A stretch of DNA of 64,000 nucleotides from Paragonimus skrjabini miyazakii (lineage: Eukaryota > Platyhelminthes > Trematoda > Plagiorchiida > Troglotrematidae), in contig JTDE01002294.1 in assembly GCA_014338405.1 (NCBI GenBank), forward strand, positions 3,502 to 67,501. Direction: 5' to 3'. Below, piece by piece: positions 39,284-51,165 of this stretch; position 1 is the first letter of the stretch; the number at the start of each line of letters is the position of its first letter. Under the pieces are notes generated by a model. It saw only the letters and a list, made by a program, of their open reading frames with translations, was not told the origin of the DNA and did no database searches. Position numbers and translations under genes: made by a program.

Positions 39284-40480
39284 TTAAGTGTGTCCGCGGA
39301 CGTACCAGGGTTCATTTAGGGAACTGATTCTTCGGTAGAATTTACCGCGTTGTAGATATATTTTAATGTTTTGATCCACCGGAAGTCCTGGGGGTACCGC
39401 TATACATTCATTGAAATATAGATTTCTTCGTGTTTGCCTGAACAGACGCACTGTGGGCCAATAACAAAGGTGATAATGCCGACTTCCATTCGTCTTCCTC
39501 AATTGAAAACCATTATTTGATCGTTTGACTGTTGCGTTCAGCGAGTCCATTGGTTTGCGGGTGATATGTTGTCATCCGTATGCGTCTGCTTCTCAGATAT
39601 TGTATGTGTATCTGAAATTCCATGCCTTCAAAGCATGGTCCCTATACCGTCAGGACCGCATTTAGTACGCCGCAGCTCGCCACGATATACTTCATCACTA
39701 TGTATTCTACTGTAGACGTCCTATCGTCTGGAACGTCAGTTATTTCAATCCAAAGGGCAAAATGTTCCATCATGACTAGTGCGTGCTAGTTGTTGCGAGC
39801 GTTCAATGGAAACGAGATCCACTAACCAGAGTTCCCCAATATCGGAAACAGGTATTGGCTGTAAGGGCTGCTGGGCTCCCCCACTGTTACTTTTCAGTGG
39901 CTAACACCGCTGACAGGAAAGTATGTAAGCCATCACACCGTCTTTCATTTTCGACCAGTAAGCCCTTTGTCCCAGTAGATCGCATGTCTTGTGCATCCGG
40001 CGTGTGCCACTTTATCCTAATTTGCTACCAGTCTCTTCCTTGTTCATTTCAGAATGACCACCACATGGAAGCTGTTATCATTAAGCTGTCACAGTAATAC
40101 TCCCGCACTCTTGAGACTCTTCATTGGGAAGCGATTGGTTTTACCCCCTGTTTACCAATAATTGTTGGGATCCTTACACCTCTTAACGCAACGTCAGTCA
40201 CTTTACGGAGGACTTTGTCTTTGCGGCATGAACACATTAACATTTGCAGGCCCTGTTCCATTAATAAGCGGTTAACTCAAAAAGTTAGTTTAGGAAGTTC
40301 TTCGTCTATGTGTGGTCGACAAAAAAGTCAACAGCACAGTTGCTAGATCCAAGTACGTGAGTGATCGTAAAGCATAATTTTGTAGGCGCAATGCCCAACG
40401 GTCTAAATTGCCTCTCGAATCCTTTGCAGTTCCGATCCAATATAGAAACGAATAAGTAACCTGTACGGTCTACATGGCCG
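39284..40480 (-). mobile_element. Gypsy-type LTR retrotransposon remnant: RNase H end and integrase
   Basis: Read on the minus strand from 40.48 kb down, the pieces come in Gypsy order. DSRGNLDRWALRLQNYAL (about 40.4 kb) matches the end of the RNase H domain. GGAQQPLQPIPVSDIGELW with LVDLVS (39.88-39.81 kb) matches the link into the integrase core. MEHFALWIEI, then GPCFEGMEFQIHIQYLRSR and IRMTTYHPQTNGLAERNSQT (39.77-39.53 kb) form the integrase catalytic core. The last includes the 'TTPYHPQxxGxxER' motif with the final catalytic Glu. Stops and frameshifts break it in several places. RT and gag were not secured upstream, and I could not define LTRs. It has the same orientation as the CPEB gene. 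Confidence 0.82.
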
Positions 40481-42600
40481 GAGTGCTCCGATTGCGTGCT
40501 TCATGTCCAATCCAGTTGCACAATCCGCACGGATCACCGTCATTCGTGAATAACTCGGCTTACTTCACAACCGTGAAGTGGAGTCAAGAGGCTGTGCAAA
40601 TGGCCGTGCGTATTTGGTTGAGGCCATTCTGCTGCTGTCCCGTAAATGTCAAGGCATCGAACCTGATTGGCGGCTTTTTGACCTTCAAGTCAAGCACAAC
40701 ATCTGTTGTAGCAAGAGAATCGGCTCTAAGAATAACATGTCTGGTGCTTCAATATTCGGCAACTAACACATGGCCCATATTCATTTACGCCACCAACTAG
40801 CAGCCCAAGGTCTTGAACCGTTTTGATCATTACAGATATCGATTCTACACTTTGGTTCTCTCTACGTGCAATAAATAAAATAGCTGCTTCCGTAACGAAA
40901 AAACAGTGTTCTGTCTTTCGAACAACTTCAACAGACGTACGGCCCCTTTCTCAATAGTCCTTATCGTCAACTGACATGCCCAACAAAAAAAGCAACTATG
41001 GAATGTTGGTTCTAAACTTTGTAGACAGCCGATTGAAACAAGCCATCTGCCAGTGTAATTTTACCACAGCCGAAGTAGTGTCCTTGTTTATCGTTCTTTC
41101 GTGGTGCCGTTCTCAGGACAACCACATCCGCTGCCAGACGCTTCATTGCATTCTGTATTTATTCCGATGTCCTTTTGTCCACATTCCTGTTCACACCCAC
41201 CGGCACTATGAACATGGCCATCATCTCCCGAGTCAGTTTTACGGGTTCATCAATATCTATTCGTTGAGTGAAGTGTGCACTGTGAACTTGAAGTACCTAC
41301 TGACGTGTATCAAATTAAGTAATACAAAGCGCTAGGTGTCGTCAATTTGCACATACAGAGAGGGGGAGAATAGAGGATAACCGGCGCTCGAAACAACAGC
41401 CGTGCAACTGAATTGGTGGTCATCCTGGCCACTACCGGTTGCCATGACCGTCACGCGCCTCTGTTTCCTGTCAAGGATTGCGCTTAGCAACCTTTACGAT
41501 AAGCGGATTTTTAAGAAGATTCTCTGATACTGGAAATGCGATTGACTCAACGTTCTAAATGATAATCCTATATTTTGTCCAGTCAGATTCAAAGTGGATG
41601 AGCCCACAAACTATACACGAGAGATCACTTATTCGCAAAATCTTTCCGCTAGTTTTGCTTAACGCGGTTAAGTATCATTGTCAACCACTATGGCAATAGT
41701 CACGATAAGAACGATGGTTTAAAGCCAGTAAGAGATTAATCTTCAACACACTTGTAAGTAGTACTGCTAACCGCACAATAAAGGAACAAGTCTACTATTC
41801 TGGTTCACACAAGTAGCCGAATATAGCTTTTCATGGACCACGCAAACCTCTGCCGCTTGCCTTTTAGCTGACAGTAGGATCGCTTGCGGGTGTCCACCAC
41901 ATCGTCCAACCTTACTAAGTAGTCACCAATGTAGTCTGAGTTGACCATTCCATGGGATAGCGACGGGCTCATCCTTTAATGTGAGCACCGAGAGTGCATT
42001 ATGATATCTCAATATCGGACTACCTTTGCAATCATTTTAAACTGTTTTCCACCACATTACAAGAGAGAGTTTGTTGAAACACGGTCTATGTCTGACTACT
42101 GAAACCATTAGCAGCAGACGTGAACAACTGCTCTCTAATGATTCTTATGCCAAATCTCATGTATAAATGCCATCCCCACTGCAAAGCGATGACTCACTGA
42201 CGGTACGATGACTTGATTACAAAATGGCTATACTGGGGCTCGCGTGACGCTTTGCATGTTGTCACGTTCATCAGTTAGATGCCGGCACAATTATTTGGAG
42301 CGTCACTTGCAACGCCCAGGAAGCATCCAGTTCATATTATTTTGTTTTTCCTAAAATCACAGAACAATCTGTGTAGTTGCTCTCTTGAAAGACAATTCAC
42401 GATGCATGCCAGTAGATGTTGTTACCGCATCAACGTCAAACAAAGAAATGGTGATTACCATGTAGTGATGGTCCAGGATCACAAAGTCGACCAACAGTAG
42501 ATCACGAGATAAAACATCGCTCCTATGAAGCGTAAGTTAAAGTGGGATGAGAATTACTTCACTCAGCCCCAGCAAACTGGGACAACAATATATTACTCAA
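40480..42600. other. no secure feature; possibly more of the Gypsy remnant
   Basis: If the element at 39.3-40.5 kb was once complete, its RT and gag would lie here on the minus strand. I see only uncertain pieces, such as a Cys-containing stretch near 41.0-41.1 kb that could be a gag zinc knuckle. The plus-strand frame of 119 codons at 40976-41335 has no known match. Confidence 0.35.
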
Positions 42601-43730
42601 GCACTTCCTGCCTAACAGAAGCTGAGAGGAAAGAGGCATGATACTAATTCAACTGAAAAATCGAGCTAGATGTCTCATTTTATTAATAAACCGATAAAAA
42701 CCCAATGTTGCTAGACTTGTGCTCTGTCTATCAAGCAAAAGTCTCCAATGTATGTGCAAACTGCACCCAGTTACCATGTCCATTACGATGTGCCTGTGCA
42801 CAAAACTGGAATTGTACGAAAAAGGAACCATGATGGGCATACGACACCCATGTTAAGACATGCAAACCGAAATTCTTTGCATATGGTGAAGCAAGCAGTA
42901 ACCATCGGAACGACAAAGTACATAGCGGTAGAACCCTAATTCCTTCGTGCACATCCCACAAATATGGCTGCACTTACAAGCGGGGAACAACGCTCTGCAC
43001 AGACAGCCTAATGTGCGTATACAGTGGGCTTGACTGTTCGATTGCGCAATACAAATCGTTTGGCACAACCCACGATCGCCTCGAAATGGATCAAGGCCGA
43101 GAATGGGAACCAGAACGAAAAATAGGGAATGTCCAGGCGGGCAACCGGTGTAGAGCTGGTACAGTTGTAACAGTCTGTCGTGTGTGCGTGTGTGTGAGAG
43201 ATAGCGTTAGATAGAGAAACAGACAGACAGAGACCACGATCGACAGACTGCCAAACGGGTCGATAAGACGAAAACTAAACGCAAACCTGGTTAAACTACA
43301 CACATAAACGTGTAAAGTTTGGACGGACCATAGGGTCGATAAGTTCGTGGATCTAAAATACAGTCGAGTATTAAAACAACCAGCGATTTAAGACACAAGG
43401 ACTGACATTCAGTGTGAAACAACGAGCGAATAAAATTGACAGCTGACCCAGACATACGAGATGGAAGCTAAAAATATACGCGAAAAAAACGACGCGGGAA
43501 GGACATGAACTCACATAGGCTAAACGTTTCTCAACTGATAACGATAGTCAGATTAGTGACACGAAACGCAATAACTAGTGAAGATTAACAATGTGCAGAA
43601 AAACGTCACCAAAGACCAAATTCAGGAGTACAATGTTGCCACATCCGTGAACCGAAGTTAAATGGTAAAGAGAACAGCTGAGAGGTACTCTTGATATGAC
43701 CATTCAAAATGTATGGGGGGTTTTAGAGTC

Positions 43731-43812
43731 CAATGGTTGGTGGCATCCGTCTCGGATTAGCCTGTCACAGTGACTAAAATCAAAGGACGCCTGAACTTAA
43801 CCATCATCATCA
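43731..43812 (+). repeat. dispersed repeat, copy 2
   Basis: This copy shares with 13275-13356 the order GGTTGG, GGCATCCG, GGATTA, CCTGTCACAGTGAC and CAAAGGACGCCTGA. It lies about 0.4 kb beyond the 3' end of the RTE-like element in the element's reading direction. Confidence 0.75.
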
Positions 43813-44257
43813 CTTACGGTTCCACTCACACACCACGTACCCAGTATAAACCCGAAGGAGTAAGACCAGGTGTGTGGGTGAGGCCTTTGTGTTCAGCCGG
43901 CCAATGCCGGTTAGCCAATTGATAGGCTAGCTCGAAATGCAAATCCCTATCTCTCGAGAAGTAAATAGAGACTCCAATAATAAGACCCAAACCGGGAAGG
44001 AAAATATTGGAAACGTAATGCAAGAAGTGGCTCAACATACAAGTACATGTTAGAGGATATGGAGAGAAAAAACAAAACTCAAGGTTGGGATGAAAAACAG
44101 ATAGAATATTCCCCATACAGTACATAAACGAAGCTGGAAAAAAGGAAATGACCACATTTCCCTAGGTCATCCGGTTCAACGCTAAGTCTTGCAAACATCA
44201 AAAATCAATGTTAAAACGCGAAAGACTTACCTGAGTAACATCCTGGTATCTCAGCTT

Positions 44258-44584
44258 CTAAGCACCAGGAATTCGCCTACCTGATTTCACCTGCTTGTAT
44301 GGCGACTGCTCTGGAATACGTTCATCGCTCATCCGACGAAGATGACCTAGCCAACGAAGCTGATTGAGCATCAGTGTGGCTTCCATTTCATCCATGTCCG
44401 CTCGCCGGAGTACGTCAGTGTTCAGAGCCATGTCCAACCACTGAAAACCCAAAATGCATCTTAGACACTGCAAACGGAAACGGTTCAGATAACGAACGTT
44501 CCACTGATACAATGTCCAGGTTTCACTGCCGTAAAGCAGTATGGCTAGCACCATTGAGCGGTAGATAAACAGCTTAGTGGCCAT
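44258..44584 (-). pseudogene. RTE-like element C-terminal region after RT
   Basis: This frame carries IYRSMVLAILLYGSETWTLY, LNRFRLQCLRCILGFQW and LNQLRWLGHLRRMSDER, the familiar C-terminal segment of such polyproteins. A stop at its end is followed by KLRYQDVTQVSLSRF (about 44.25-44.20 kb), so the original protein ran on. It connects to the RT across a frame change near 44.6 kb. Confidence 0.9.
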
Positions 44585-44704
44585 CTTCAGGCCGTGGTTC
44601 TTCCAGATACGTCTTTCAAGACATCAGAAAGGAGCACCAGCCTTTGCCACGCGAGCTCGTAACTCGCGGTCCGCGGACAGATCGGTGAACAAATTGCTAC
44701 TCAA

Positions 44705-45562
44705 CTAGCAGAATTCTGCGACAACATCTCCAGTGATATGAATTTCAGGCGCAGGTGAAGAAACAGCGCCTCCGCCCGGGGAAGGCTGAAATAAATAAAA
44801 GGTCTTGCATGTGTTGGTATCCAATCCAAACCTTGATGCCGCGGTCGCAAAAGCTGTGACTAGTCGCTGCAGTTCGACTTCACTGTGTGCGAACAGCGCG
44901 CTGTCATCTGCGAACAGAAGCATGTGCGGCGTTGAAGTGTGTAGTCGAGTTGGGACGCCGAAACACCGAATATTCAGCAGGCGTCCATCCGTCCGGTACT
45001 CAACCTCAACGCCGTCTTCCGCCGAATCCTGAAGAGTAACTGTTAGCATGACAGTCAAATATGAACCAAATAAGGCCAGAGCTAGGACAAAACCTTGTTT
45101 CAAACCAGTGGTAATGTCAAAATCACCAGAGGTCGATCCACACGACTATACCTTAGCCTACATGTTTAAATGAAACATTCTAATCAAATTAACGAATCTG
45201 TCTGGCCATTCAACCTTACCAACCACCGTCCACAACACCTTGCACCTCACGGAATCAAACACCTTGATGAAGTCCACGAAGAAGGCATACGGAAGCCGGT
45301 GGCATTCTCGGCACTTTCCCTGAAGCTGTCGAGCAGCAAACACCAGGTCGATCGTACTGCCATTCGCCCGGAGTTCACACTGCTCTTCAGGAACACTGGC
45401 GTCTAAAACGTTCACAATCAGTAGGTGCAGAAGAACTTGTGCGAGCGCCTTACCTACGCAGTTCAGCAGACTAATGCCCCGATAGCTGTCGGGACATTGC
45501 TTGCTACCCTTACCCTTAAACAAAGGTACGATAAGGCCATTCCTGGACTGCTGTGGTGTCAC
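44705..45562 (-). pseudogene. RTE-like reverse transcriptase, two broken halves
   Basis: The first half (45562-45158) has GLIVPLFKGKGSKQCPDSYR and GISLLN, the usual RT entry motifs, then PYAFFVDFIKVFDSV, where the palm motif A normally reads 'DFxxAFDSV'. Two stops separate it from the second half. The second half (45103-44705) has GLKQG in place of 'GVRQG', and LLFADDSALFAHSE with an intact FADD catalytic pair. The catalytic aspartates are kept, but the frame is not. Confidence 0.9.
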
Positions 45563-46299
45563 TCCCTACTCCTGGATGGGCTGAACCAACTAGAACAAAG
45601 CGCGTCCCAACGTCGGTCCGCCAATCTTCAGGATCTCACCTGGCAACCCATCCTCGCCTGCAACCTTTCAATTGTGCAGCTGTCAGTCACTCTCTGCAAC
45701 TCTAGCAAATCCGAAGCGAGAACGAGCGAAGATTTGACTGTTTGTTGCGGCAAGCTGTTAAGGGTCACCCAATCAATGGCAGCAGGACAGTTTAGTAGGC
45801 TAACAGTGTTTGCGTCAGACTCTCACGATGTCCTCTGGCTGGGTGCACAGACAGCCACATCAATCAGTGTTTTAGTAGACCGGACGGATGGATCAAAAAT
45901 CGCTTTAAGCAAACCGTGGAACTGCTTGTGTTGTCTGTGACAGGCGTAGCCTTGCATTCGCTCACCCTGCTTCCCCCACCAGTAGCCATTGATTCCACGA
46001 ACACGCTTGGTGAGTTGATGCGGAATACTCCGGAATGTCGTTGTTTTCGCTTCGCTATCGTGGTCCATTATGGAAGTGGCAAACGCTGCATTCTTCTCTC
46101 GTACCGACTTGGAGATAACTGCGTTGTTGTTTCGAACCAGTTCGGACGTGTCTGGCGTTCGACACCGATCATCTTGATGACTGCTATCGTGACCTCTCCT
46201 TTCAGCTGTTGCCAAAAACACTTGGAGGTAGTGGATGCAGGGGCGTCTTGCAGACAAGCGGCGACTGCACACTGAAAAGCAGTCTTCGTCTCGCAGTTC

Positions 46300-47150
46300 T
46301 CCAATCGTTTGACATCCAACTTTTGCCGCTGTCCTGAGGATCTACAATAAACAGACTTGTGTACATGAGTAAACAATTTAGTCCTGACCAGTCTATGATC
46401 TGTGCAACATTCAGCGCCGCGCATCACCCGCGTGACACACACTTCATGAATGTCGCGCTGTCGCACAATCAAGTAATCAAACAAATGGTGATGACCGCTT
46501 CGTGGATGAGTCTACGTCGTGTTGTCGCTCGCATCCAGCTGGAATCGGGTGTTCGTGATACCCAGCTCGTGAGTAACACACAGATGGAGCAGACGATCAC
46601 TGTTCTCATTGATTGAACAGATACCTTAGGGCCCGAGGACTCCCAGCCAGGCTACTGAGCCGCGCCCAACTCGAGCGTTCATGTCACCCAGAGCAAACAG
46701 TCGATCACTCATGGATGCTGACCGAATTGTGGCGGACAGCTGATCATAGAACTGGTCTTTTGTATCATCAGTGTGGTACATAGTTGGATCATAAACCCTA
46801 ACATGTGTGGCACACTTACTTCGACCGAGTCGCAGGCGCATGGACAGGATTCGAGGGTTGATGCCGTGCGGCTCGCCTATCATCAAAGCATTGATGTGGT
46901 CAGCGCCTGCGAAACAGACACTATGCTCTCAAGCTCCGTCTGCCGAGTAACCTATTCAGTAGAAGGTTTACCCAGTACCTGCTTCTCGGAACTTACCATG
47001 GTCCGCAAGCCTTGTCTCACTCAAGGTTGTTACGTCGATTCCATAGCGACGCAGTTCCATCGTGATCAGTGCGGTGCGCCGTTTTGTGGGGCCACATCGA
47101 TCCAGCAGCGTGTGCACATTCCACGTCAGACCCAGAACGTCTTGCGCCAC
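46300..47150 (-). pseudogene. RTE-like endonuclease domain, broken
   Basis: The domain nicks target DNA to prime reverse transcription. It starts with LGLTWNVHTLLDRCGPTKRR and LSETRLADHG (47.13-46.99 kb). A break follows. The next part, INPRILSMRLRLGRS to LFALGDMNARVGRGS (46.86-46.65 kb), holds the 'GDFNAR' catalytic motif as GDMNAR. After another break come DYLIVRQRD and CCTDHRLVRTKL (about 46.48-46.37 kb), which contain the catalytic Asp-His pair in TDHRLV. All main motifs are present in order, so decay is by stops and shifts rather than loss of the core. Confidence 0.88.
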
Positions 47151-47460
47151 CGGGTCTATGTATTACTGGGACTCGAATGAGCATTGTCTGCTCAAGGATT
47201 CATGCTGGGGCATCATTAAGAAAGTTTGAGGGTTTGACAATAGCATATTTTTGCCCATCCACCCTGCCGGAAACAGCAGATAGAATGACCCGGTTTGTCA
47301 TGCGCGACTGCCGATCTAGTATGGTATTTGGTTTATTTTGTGATATCATGGTTTATATGGGCCTAGGACACTGCCAGGACGCCCAGACCTAGGAGGAGAA
47401 CGATTAGGGTCCTCAACCAACGCTTTTGGCTTAGAAGTCCGTACCGCAAGGCAGTGGGTG

Positions 47461-47483
47461 ACACACACACACACACACACACA
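47461..47483 (+). repeat. (AC)n microsatellite
   Basis: Eleven AC units run without interruption about 0.3 kb outside the 5' end of the RTE-like element. A poor CA-rich stretch follows to about 47.68 kb. Confidence 0.95.
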
Positions 47484-47689
47484 ATAACAACATCGACCAC
47501 CAGCAACAACCAAGTTCCAATAACTACACATAGGCTCGAGAGCCACACATCTATAAAGTCGACATACTCACATAAGGCCAATACTGTTGCACAGATAAAC
47601 AACTCACACACAAAACCAGAGCAAGCAAGAACAAACATCAAGCCGAACCAGAACACAACACACTGGCACCATCCATAATGAGCGTAACT

Positions 47690-50290
47690 GCCGTTTGTCT
47701 GGCTGTTGCAGTTTGGCCAGTGTGACATGGTTAAACCTGCAAGAACCGGAGTCTTGGTCAGCATAGCCCGCCGGATAAGTACAGTACACAAGAATGATCA
47801 TCATGTTAAGGTAGCAGAAAAGGTCAGGATCAGAGTCTAATACACACTCGCTAAACAAGTGACTTAGCAAGAATTTACCAGATTCAAGGGTAATGCCATG
47901 AAGCAATGTAGAAAAAAAGACTAAGCAATAGCAAAGCTAATAGTCATTTAGGCGAGTGAATGCCGTTGGCTGCAACCAACAGCCGTATCGAGTGCTGCCT
48001 GTAACCAGGGTTGTGCTAATGATGCTCACATATACCGTAGTATGGTAGGTAACATCAACCGACTATTCAGGTAAACGGCCAATATTTCAGTGGTCCATGA
48101 TAATACTGCAGCCTAAACATACCGAGAATTTCTCGGACAGTTGGTGATTATGGTGAACTGCTTCCGTGTGGCAAAATTTCAGTCACGTACTTCTGTAAAG
48201 TGGCCCAACTCTGATAGAATGCGCCTGGTTGATCCAGCAAGTGATCGCGTATGACAACTGAATTCAAAATACACATCGGTGGATGACGGTCGTACAACTA
48301 CCCAAATTGAGGTGAGCTAATTGATCGGGACAATAACGGTAGGCTCAGAACAAGATGGAGCGCACTCGACAGTCGCGCGTCTTCTTCATGTCGCAGAATT
48401 TGAACGTTGATGGGGATAATATGTGTCTAGGTTAGTCCCGCAGGTACCTCGCAAACAACAGTGCAAACTAACTAAATGACACTATCCAAGTAGACGAAAT
48501 AATTGGATCCTTGGCGCACAGCCTATGTAAAAGAAAAGGGTAAGGTCCCGGTCACAAAGTTGTGCTCTGTACTTTGATAATGCAAACTGCATGTAATACA
48601 AGCCGGTAAGCCGTTCACCTAGTTCAGTATAGGCTGCATGTCATCGTCAGAGCGGTCAAAAAAAGTAACGCTTTTTGAACACTCCACACTGACTAACCTA
48701 CGACTGAGCAGCACCACATGAAGAACGAACTAATCTTCAGGCGCCTTTCTGGAATGCCATCTACGATGAAGTTGAACGAAAACAAAAGCTTTGAATATGC
48801 TCGATTTAGTCATGAAAACAAACGCGTAGCAAACAAGCTTATTTTCGAGAAACACCGAAAAAGTAAAGCATTGGATACTGACAAACGTCCTTTGAAATTG
48901 TGAGCAGCCGAAACACCTATCCACAAAATCTCCCCTAGTCGGCAAAAAGATTATGGAATAAAAGTAAGTATTGAGCGCTACTAGGATAATTCATCGTGGA
49001 TTAGACATGTATGTGAATCTAAGCTATCAATAGAAACAAGTTTAAAAAAAGATATCACAACTGTCGGTAGCTCTCAAGAGTATCGATGATCCAGAACTTG
49101 TCGTAGGACCTATATACGATTACTGTAAGGATGACCAAGGAGGAACCCTGTTTGTCTTCCCCAACATATCGCTTTTCAAGAATGAGATTGTCTGACATTA
49201 TATCAAACGAATTAGTAGGCTGATGTCCCGTGTTAGCTACAGTTTTGCGACCTCCTGGTAATAATAAAATTGTCGATAAATATCAACTTCCGGGTACCTA
49301 AGTAGTTTCCTAAACCCCCCGAAATAACGCTTGTAGTCTTAATAACAACACTGCGTCAATATCTTTCGAGGGATGATTCAGCACATAATCTATATCTGGG
49401 CCTGCTACCCACCAACTGTTTAAGCACTCAATAAAGTGCAAATACAAATCGTGAGACTGACCAATCCGGTTTCATCGTGTACACGACGTACTTTAGACTG
49501 GTCTAATTTGTTCAGCTTTTCTGTCATATTGTTGCAACGAGGTAATAATAACTGGATGGTCGTCTTCTGCACACGATTCCACTAACACTAGACAGGTGGT
49601 AAGCTCAACCAAAAATGGGAGGAAACAGGACCCTCTTATCCCCACACAAAAGCTCATGTAAGCCGCAATGAAGGTTCGGCCAAGTAGTCTTCATGACCAT
49701 CACACTACAGCCTTGTCTTAGACGACCGTTGCCAAATCCAATCAGGTGGGATCCAGCGTTAGTTGAATGAATGAAATACACGGGTGTAGTAACTGTACAA
49801 ATCCTTCGGAATATACCAGGAGCTATTCATAACCATTACGCTTCTTCTCAGTGCTCATTAGCTACCCTCCACTGTCGAGAACGTTGACAGTCTGTGTTGC
49901 TTTCTAAACGTTTCACATAGCCTCTGCGTGGATTTCAGTTAACCGATCTATGCTAAAGAGTGCTAGACTTCCGACTCAATGACAAAGCAAGAGGATAACA
50001 AACAACAGCAGAATCTGAGTCCAAGCGATTATCTAAAAATACACGCCACTGTTTAACGCTGTCTGTCACAGACTGTAATGTGATCGATCGGTGTCCATGG
50101 CCAAATCACATATAGAATCAGACTTATGAACTCAATATAAAAAGTTGACAATTGATAACACGTAGGTATCTAAGGCCAATAGGTGAAAATGGATCACCTG
50201 CAATGCGCAAGATGTGACAGCGCAAGTAACCAAGCCAGTTAAATAGGTTTCCAAATCGCATAGTTATATAAGACAGTGGACAAAAAAACC
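47690..50290. other. no gene recognised
   Basis: No frame passes 105 codons here, and none shows a known domain. A short stretch at 48224-48242 resembles the start of 18S rRNA but does not extend. Confidence 0.55.
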
Positions 50291-50293
50291 TAC

Positions 50294-50408
50294 TGGCTCT
50301 GAGTGGTCGAGGAACACCACCGACAAAGATTGTTTTACGAGGATCAAGCGGCTGAGAACCGTCCATGACGAAGTCTGAGTCGGCCAAATTCCACGGACGA
50401 ATTTGCAC
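50294..50408 (-). CDS. CPEB2-4-type exon: inter-RRM linker and RNP2 of RRM2
   Basis: This exon of 115 nt encodes 38 codons plus one base. It opens with VQIRPWNLADSDFVMDG and SQPLDPRK, the near-invariant linker between the two RRMs in CPEB2/3/4 and Orb2, and continues into the first strand of RRM2, TIFVGGVPRPLRA. The acceptor is TTATGCTCAG and the donor GTAGGT at 50293-50288. The last base, A, combines with TT of the next exon to give Ile, where many relatives have Val. A plus/minus hairpin lies about 0.7 kb upstream in the intron, with no clear link to splicing. Confidence 0.97.
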
Positions 50409-51135
50409 CTGAGCATAACACGTAATCAAGAAAGATAAATGAGCACCTACGCCGTGTGAAAACAGTCGTCAGACTGGCAAATAAATTTACTGTAAACAGA
50501 GTGCGAAGTAAAATTACAACCTCTTCACCTATAAGGTAACAAAGAGAGCAGGTGATGGGCATCTCATAGATTAAAACGCGAATACACCTCGTCTTATTAG
50601 AAGTTTAGCAACCGTTTGTAAACTACGGTGGCAGTTCCACCCAAATATGGAATCCAACTTGAACGTACATAATTTTTCAACTAAGTAAGGACAATTCACA
50701 AAACTGGAACACAGTTGTTACAGTGTAACGACCCAATCCATAACGATTTAAAAAGTTGTCCACTCACGTACAAACAGCGTATTGATCGAAAGACTGTGCG
50801 AACGAACATAGGTAAACATAACGACGTTTTCGTATGATGGGATATTTTCCCGAGCTCCAGAATAACCCTGGCCTGATGAATGCGTTATGGAAAAATGTGC
50901 GCTCTGCAACACACTCACAGTGAAGCTTGAATACGATGCATAGTATGACGTGAGGGACGCTAAATTCGGTCAATGTCCTGATGTGACCCCATCCGTTGTA
51001 GACGAACCAAAGAAAGTGAATGTAAACAATCGTGTTTCGAATACGAACACGTCAAATTCCAACGTATTAAAAGTTAGTCGAAAGCGTCCAGAGAGCTTCA
51101 TATGCTTACGACAGGGCGTTGAACCACTCAGACTA

Positions 51136-51165
51136 TTCCATTTCATTTACAAACGTGAAATGGAA
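51136..51165. repeat. perfect hairpin, 10-bp arms
   Basis: TTCCATTTCA, a 10-base loop, then TGAAATGGAA form a perfect stem. It lies in the intron upstream of the linker exon. No function is evident. Confidence 0.8.

Larger units (their letters stand above)
44200..47165 (-). mobile_element. RTE-like non-LTR retrotransposon, nearly complete but inactive
   Basis: An element of about 3 kb reads on the minus strand from an apurinic-type endonuclease at the 5' side (47.15 kb) through reverse transcriptase to a C-terminal region at 44.2 kb. The endonuclease type ('TWNVRTLL...LSETR') is the one often labelled craniofacial-development-protein-2-like in flatworm and vertebrate annotation, and goes with RTE/BovB-type elements. 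The body is broken by stops and frameshifts at several points, for example near 46.95, 46.06, 45.16 and 44.70 kb. It sits in the same orientation as the host CPEB gene in its longest intron. No poly(A) or short-repeat tail was defined. Confidence 0.9.
29307..50293 (-). other. intron of the CPEB-type gene (about 21 kb)
   Basis: This long intron splits RRM2. It contains a Gypsy-like remnant (39.3-40.5 kb) and an RTE-like element (44.2-47.2 kb), both in the same orientation as the host gene, plus a dispersed repeat copy at 43.7 kb and a perfect palindrome at 36.07 kb. Between 29.8 and 39.2 kb only weak frames of under 135 codons occur, none recognisable. The same is true for 47.5-50.3 kb. Confidence 0.85.

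Noticed and set aside
40976..41335. Plus-strand frame of 119 codons
   Set aside because: No known domain, and it lies next to a minus-strand Gypsy remnant, so it is more likely a shadow or chance frame.
45425..47392. Plus-strand frames of up to 171 codons
   Set aside because: They are antisense shadows of the RTE-like element, whose motifs read on the minus strand.
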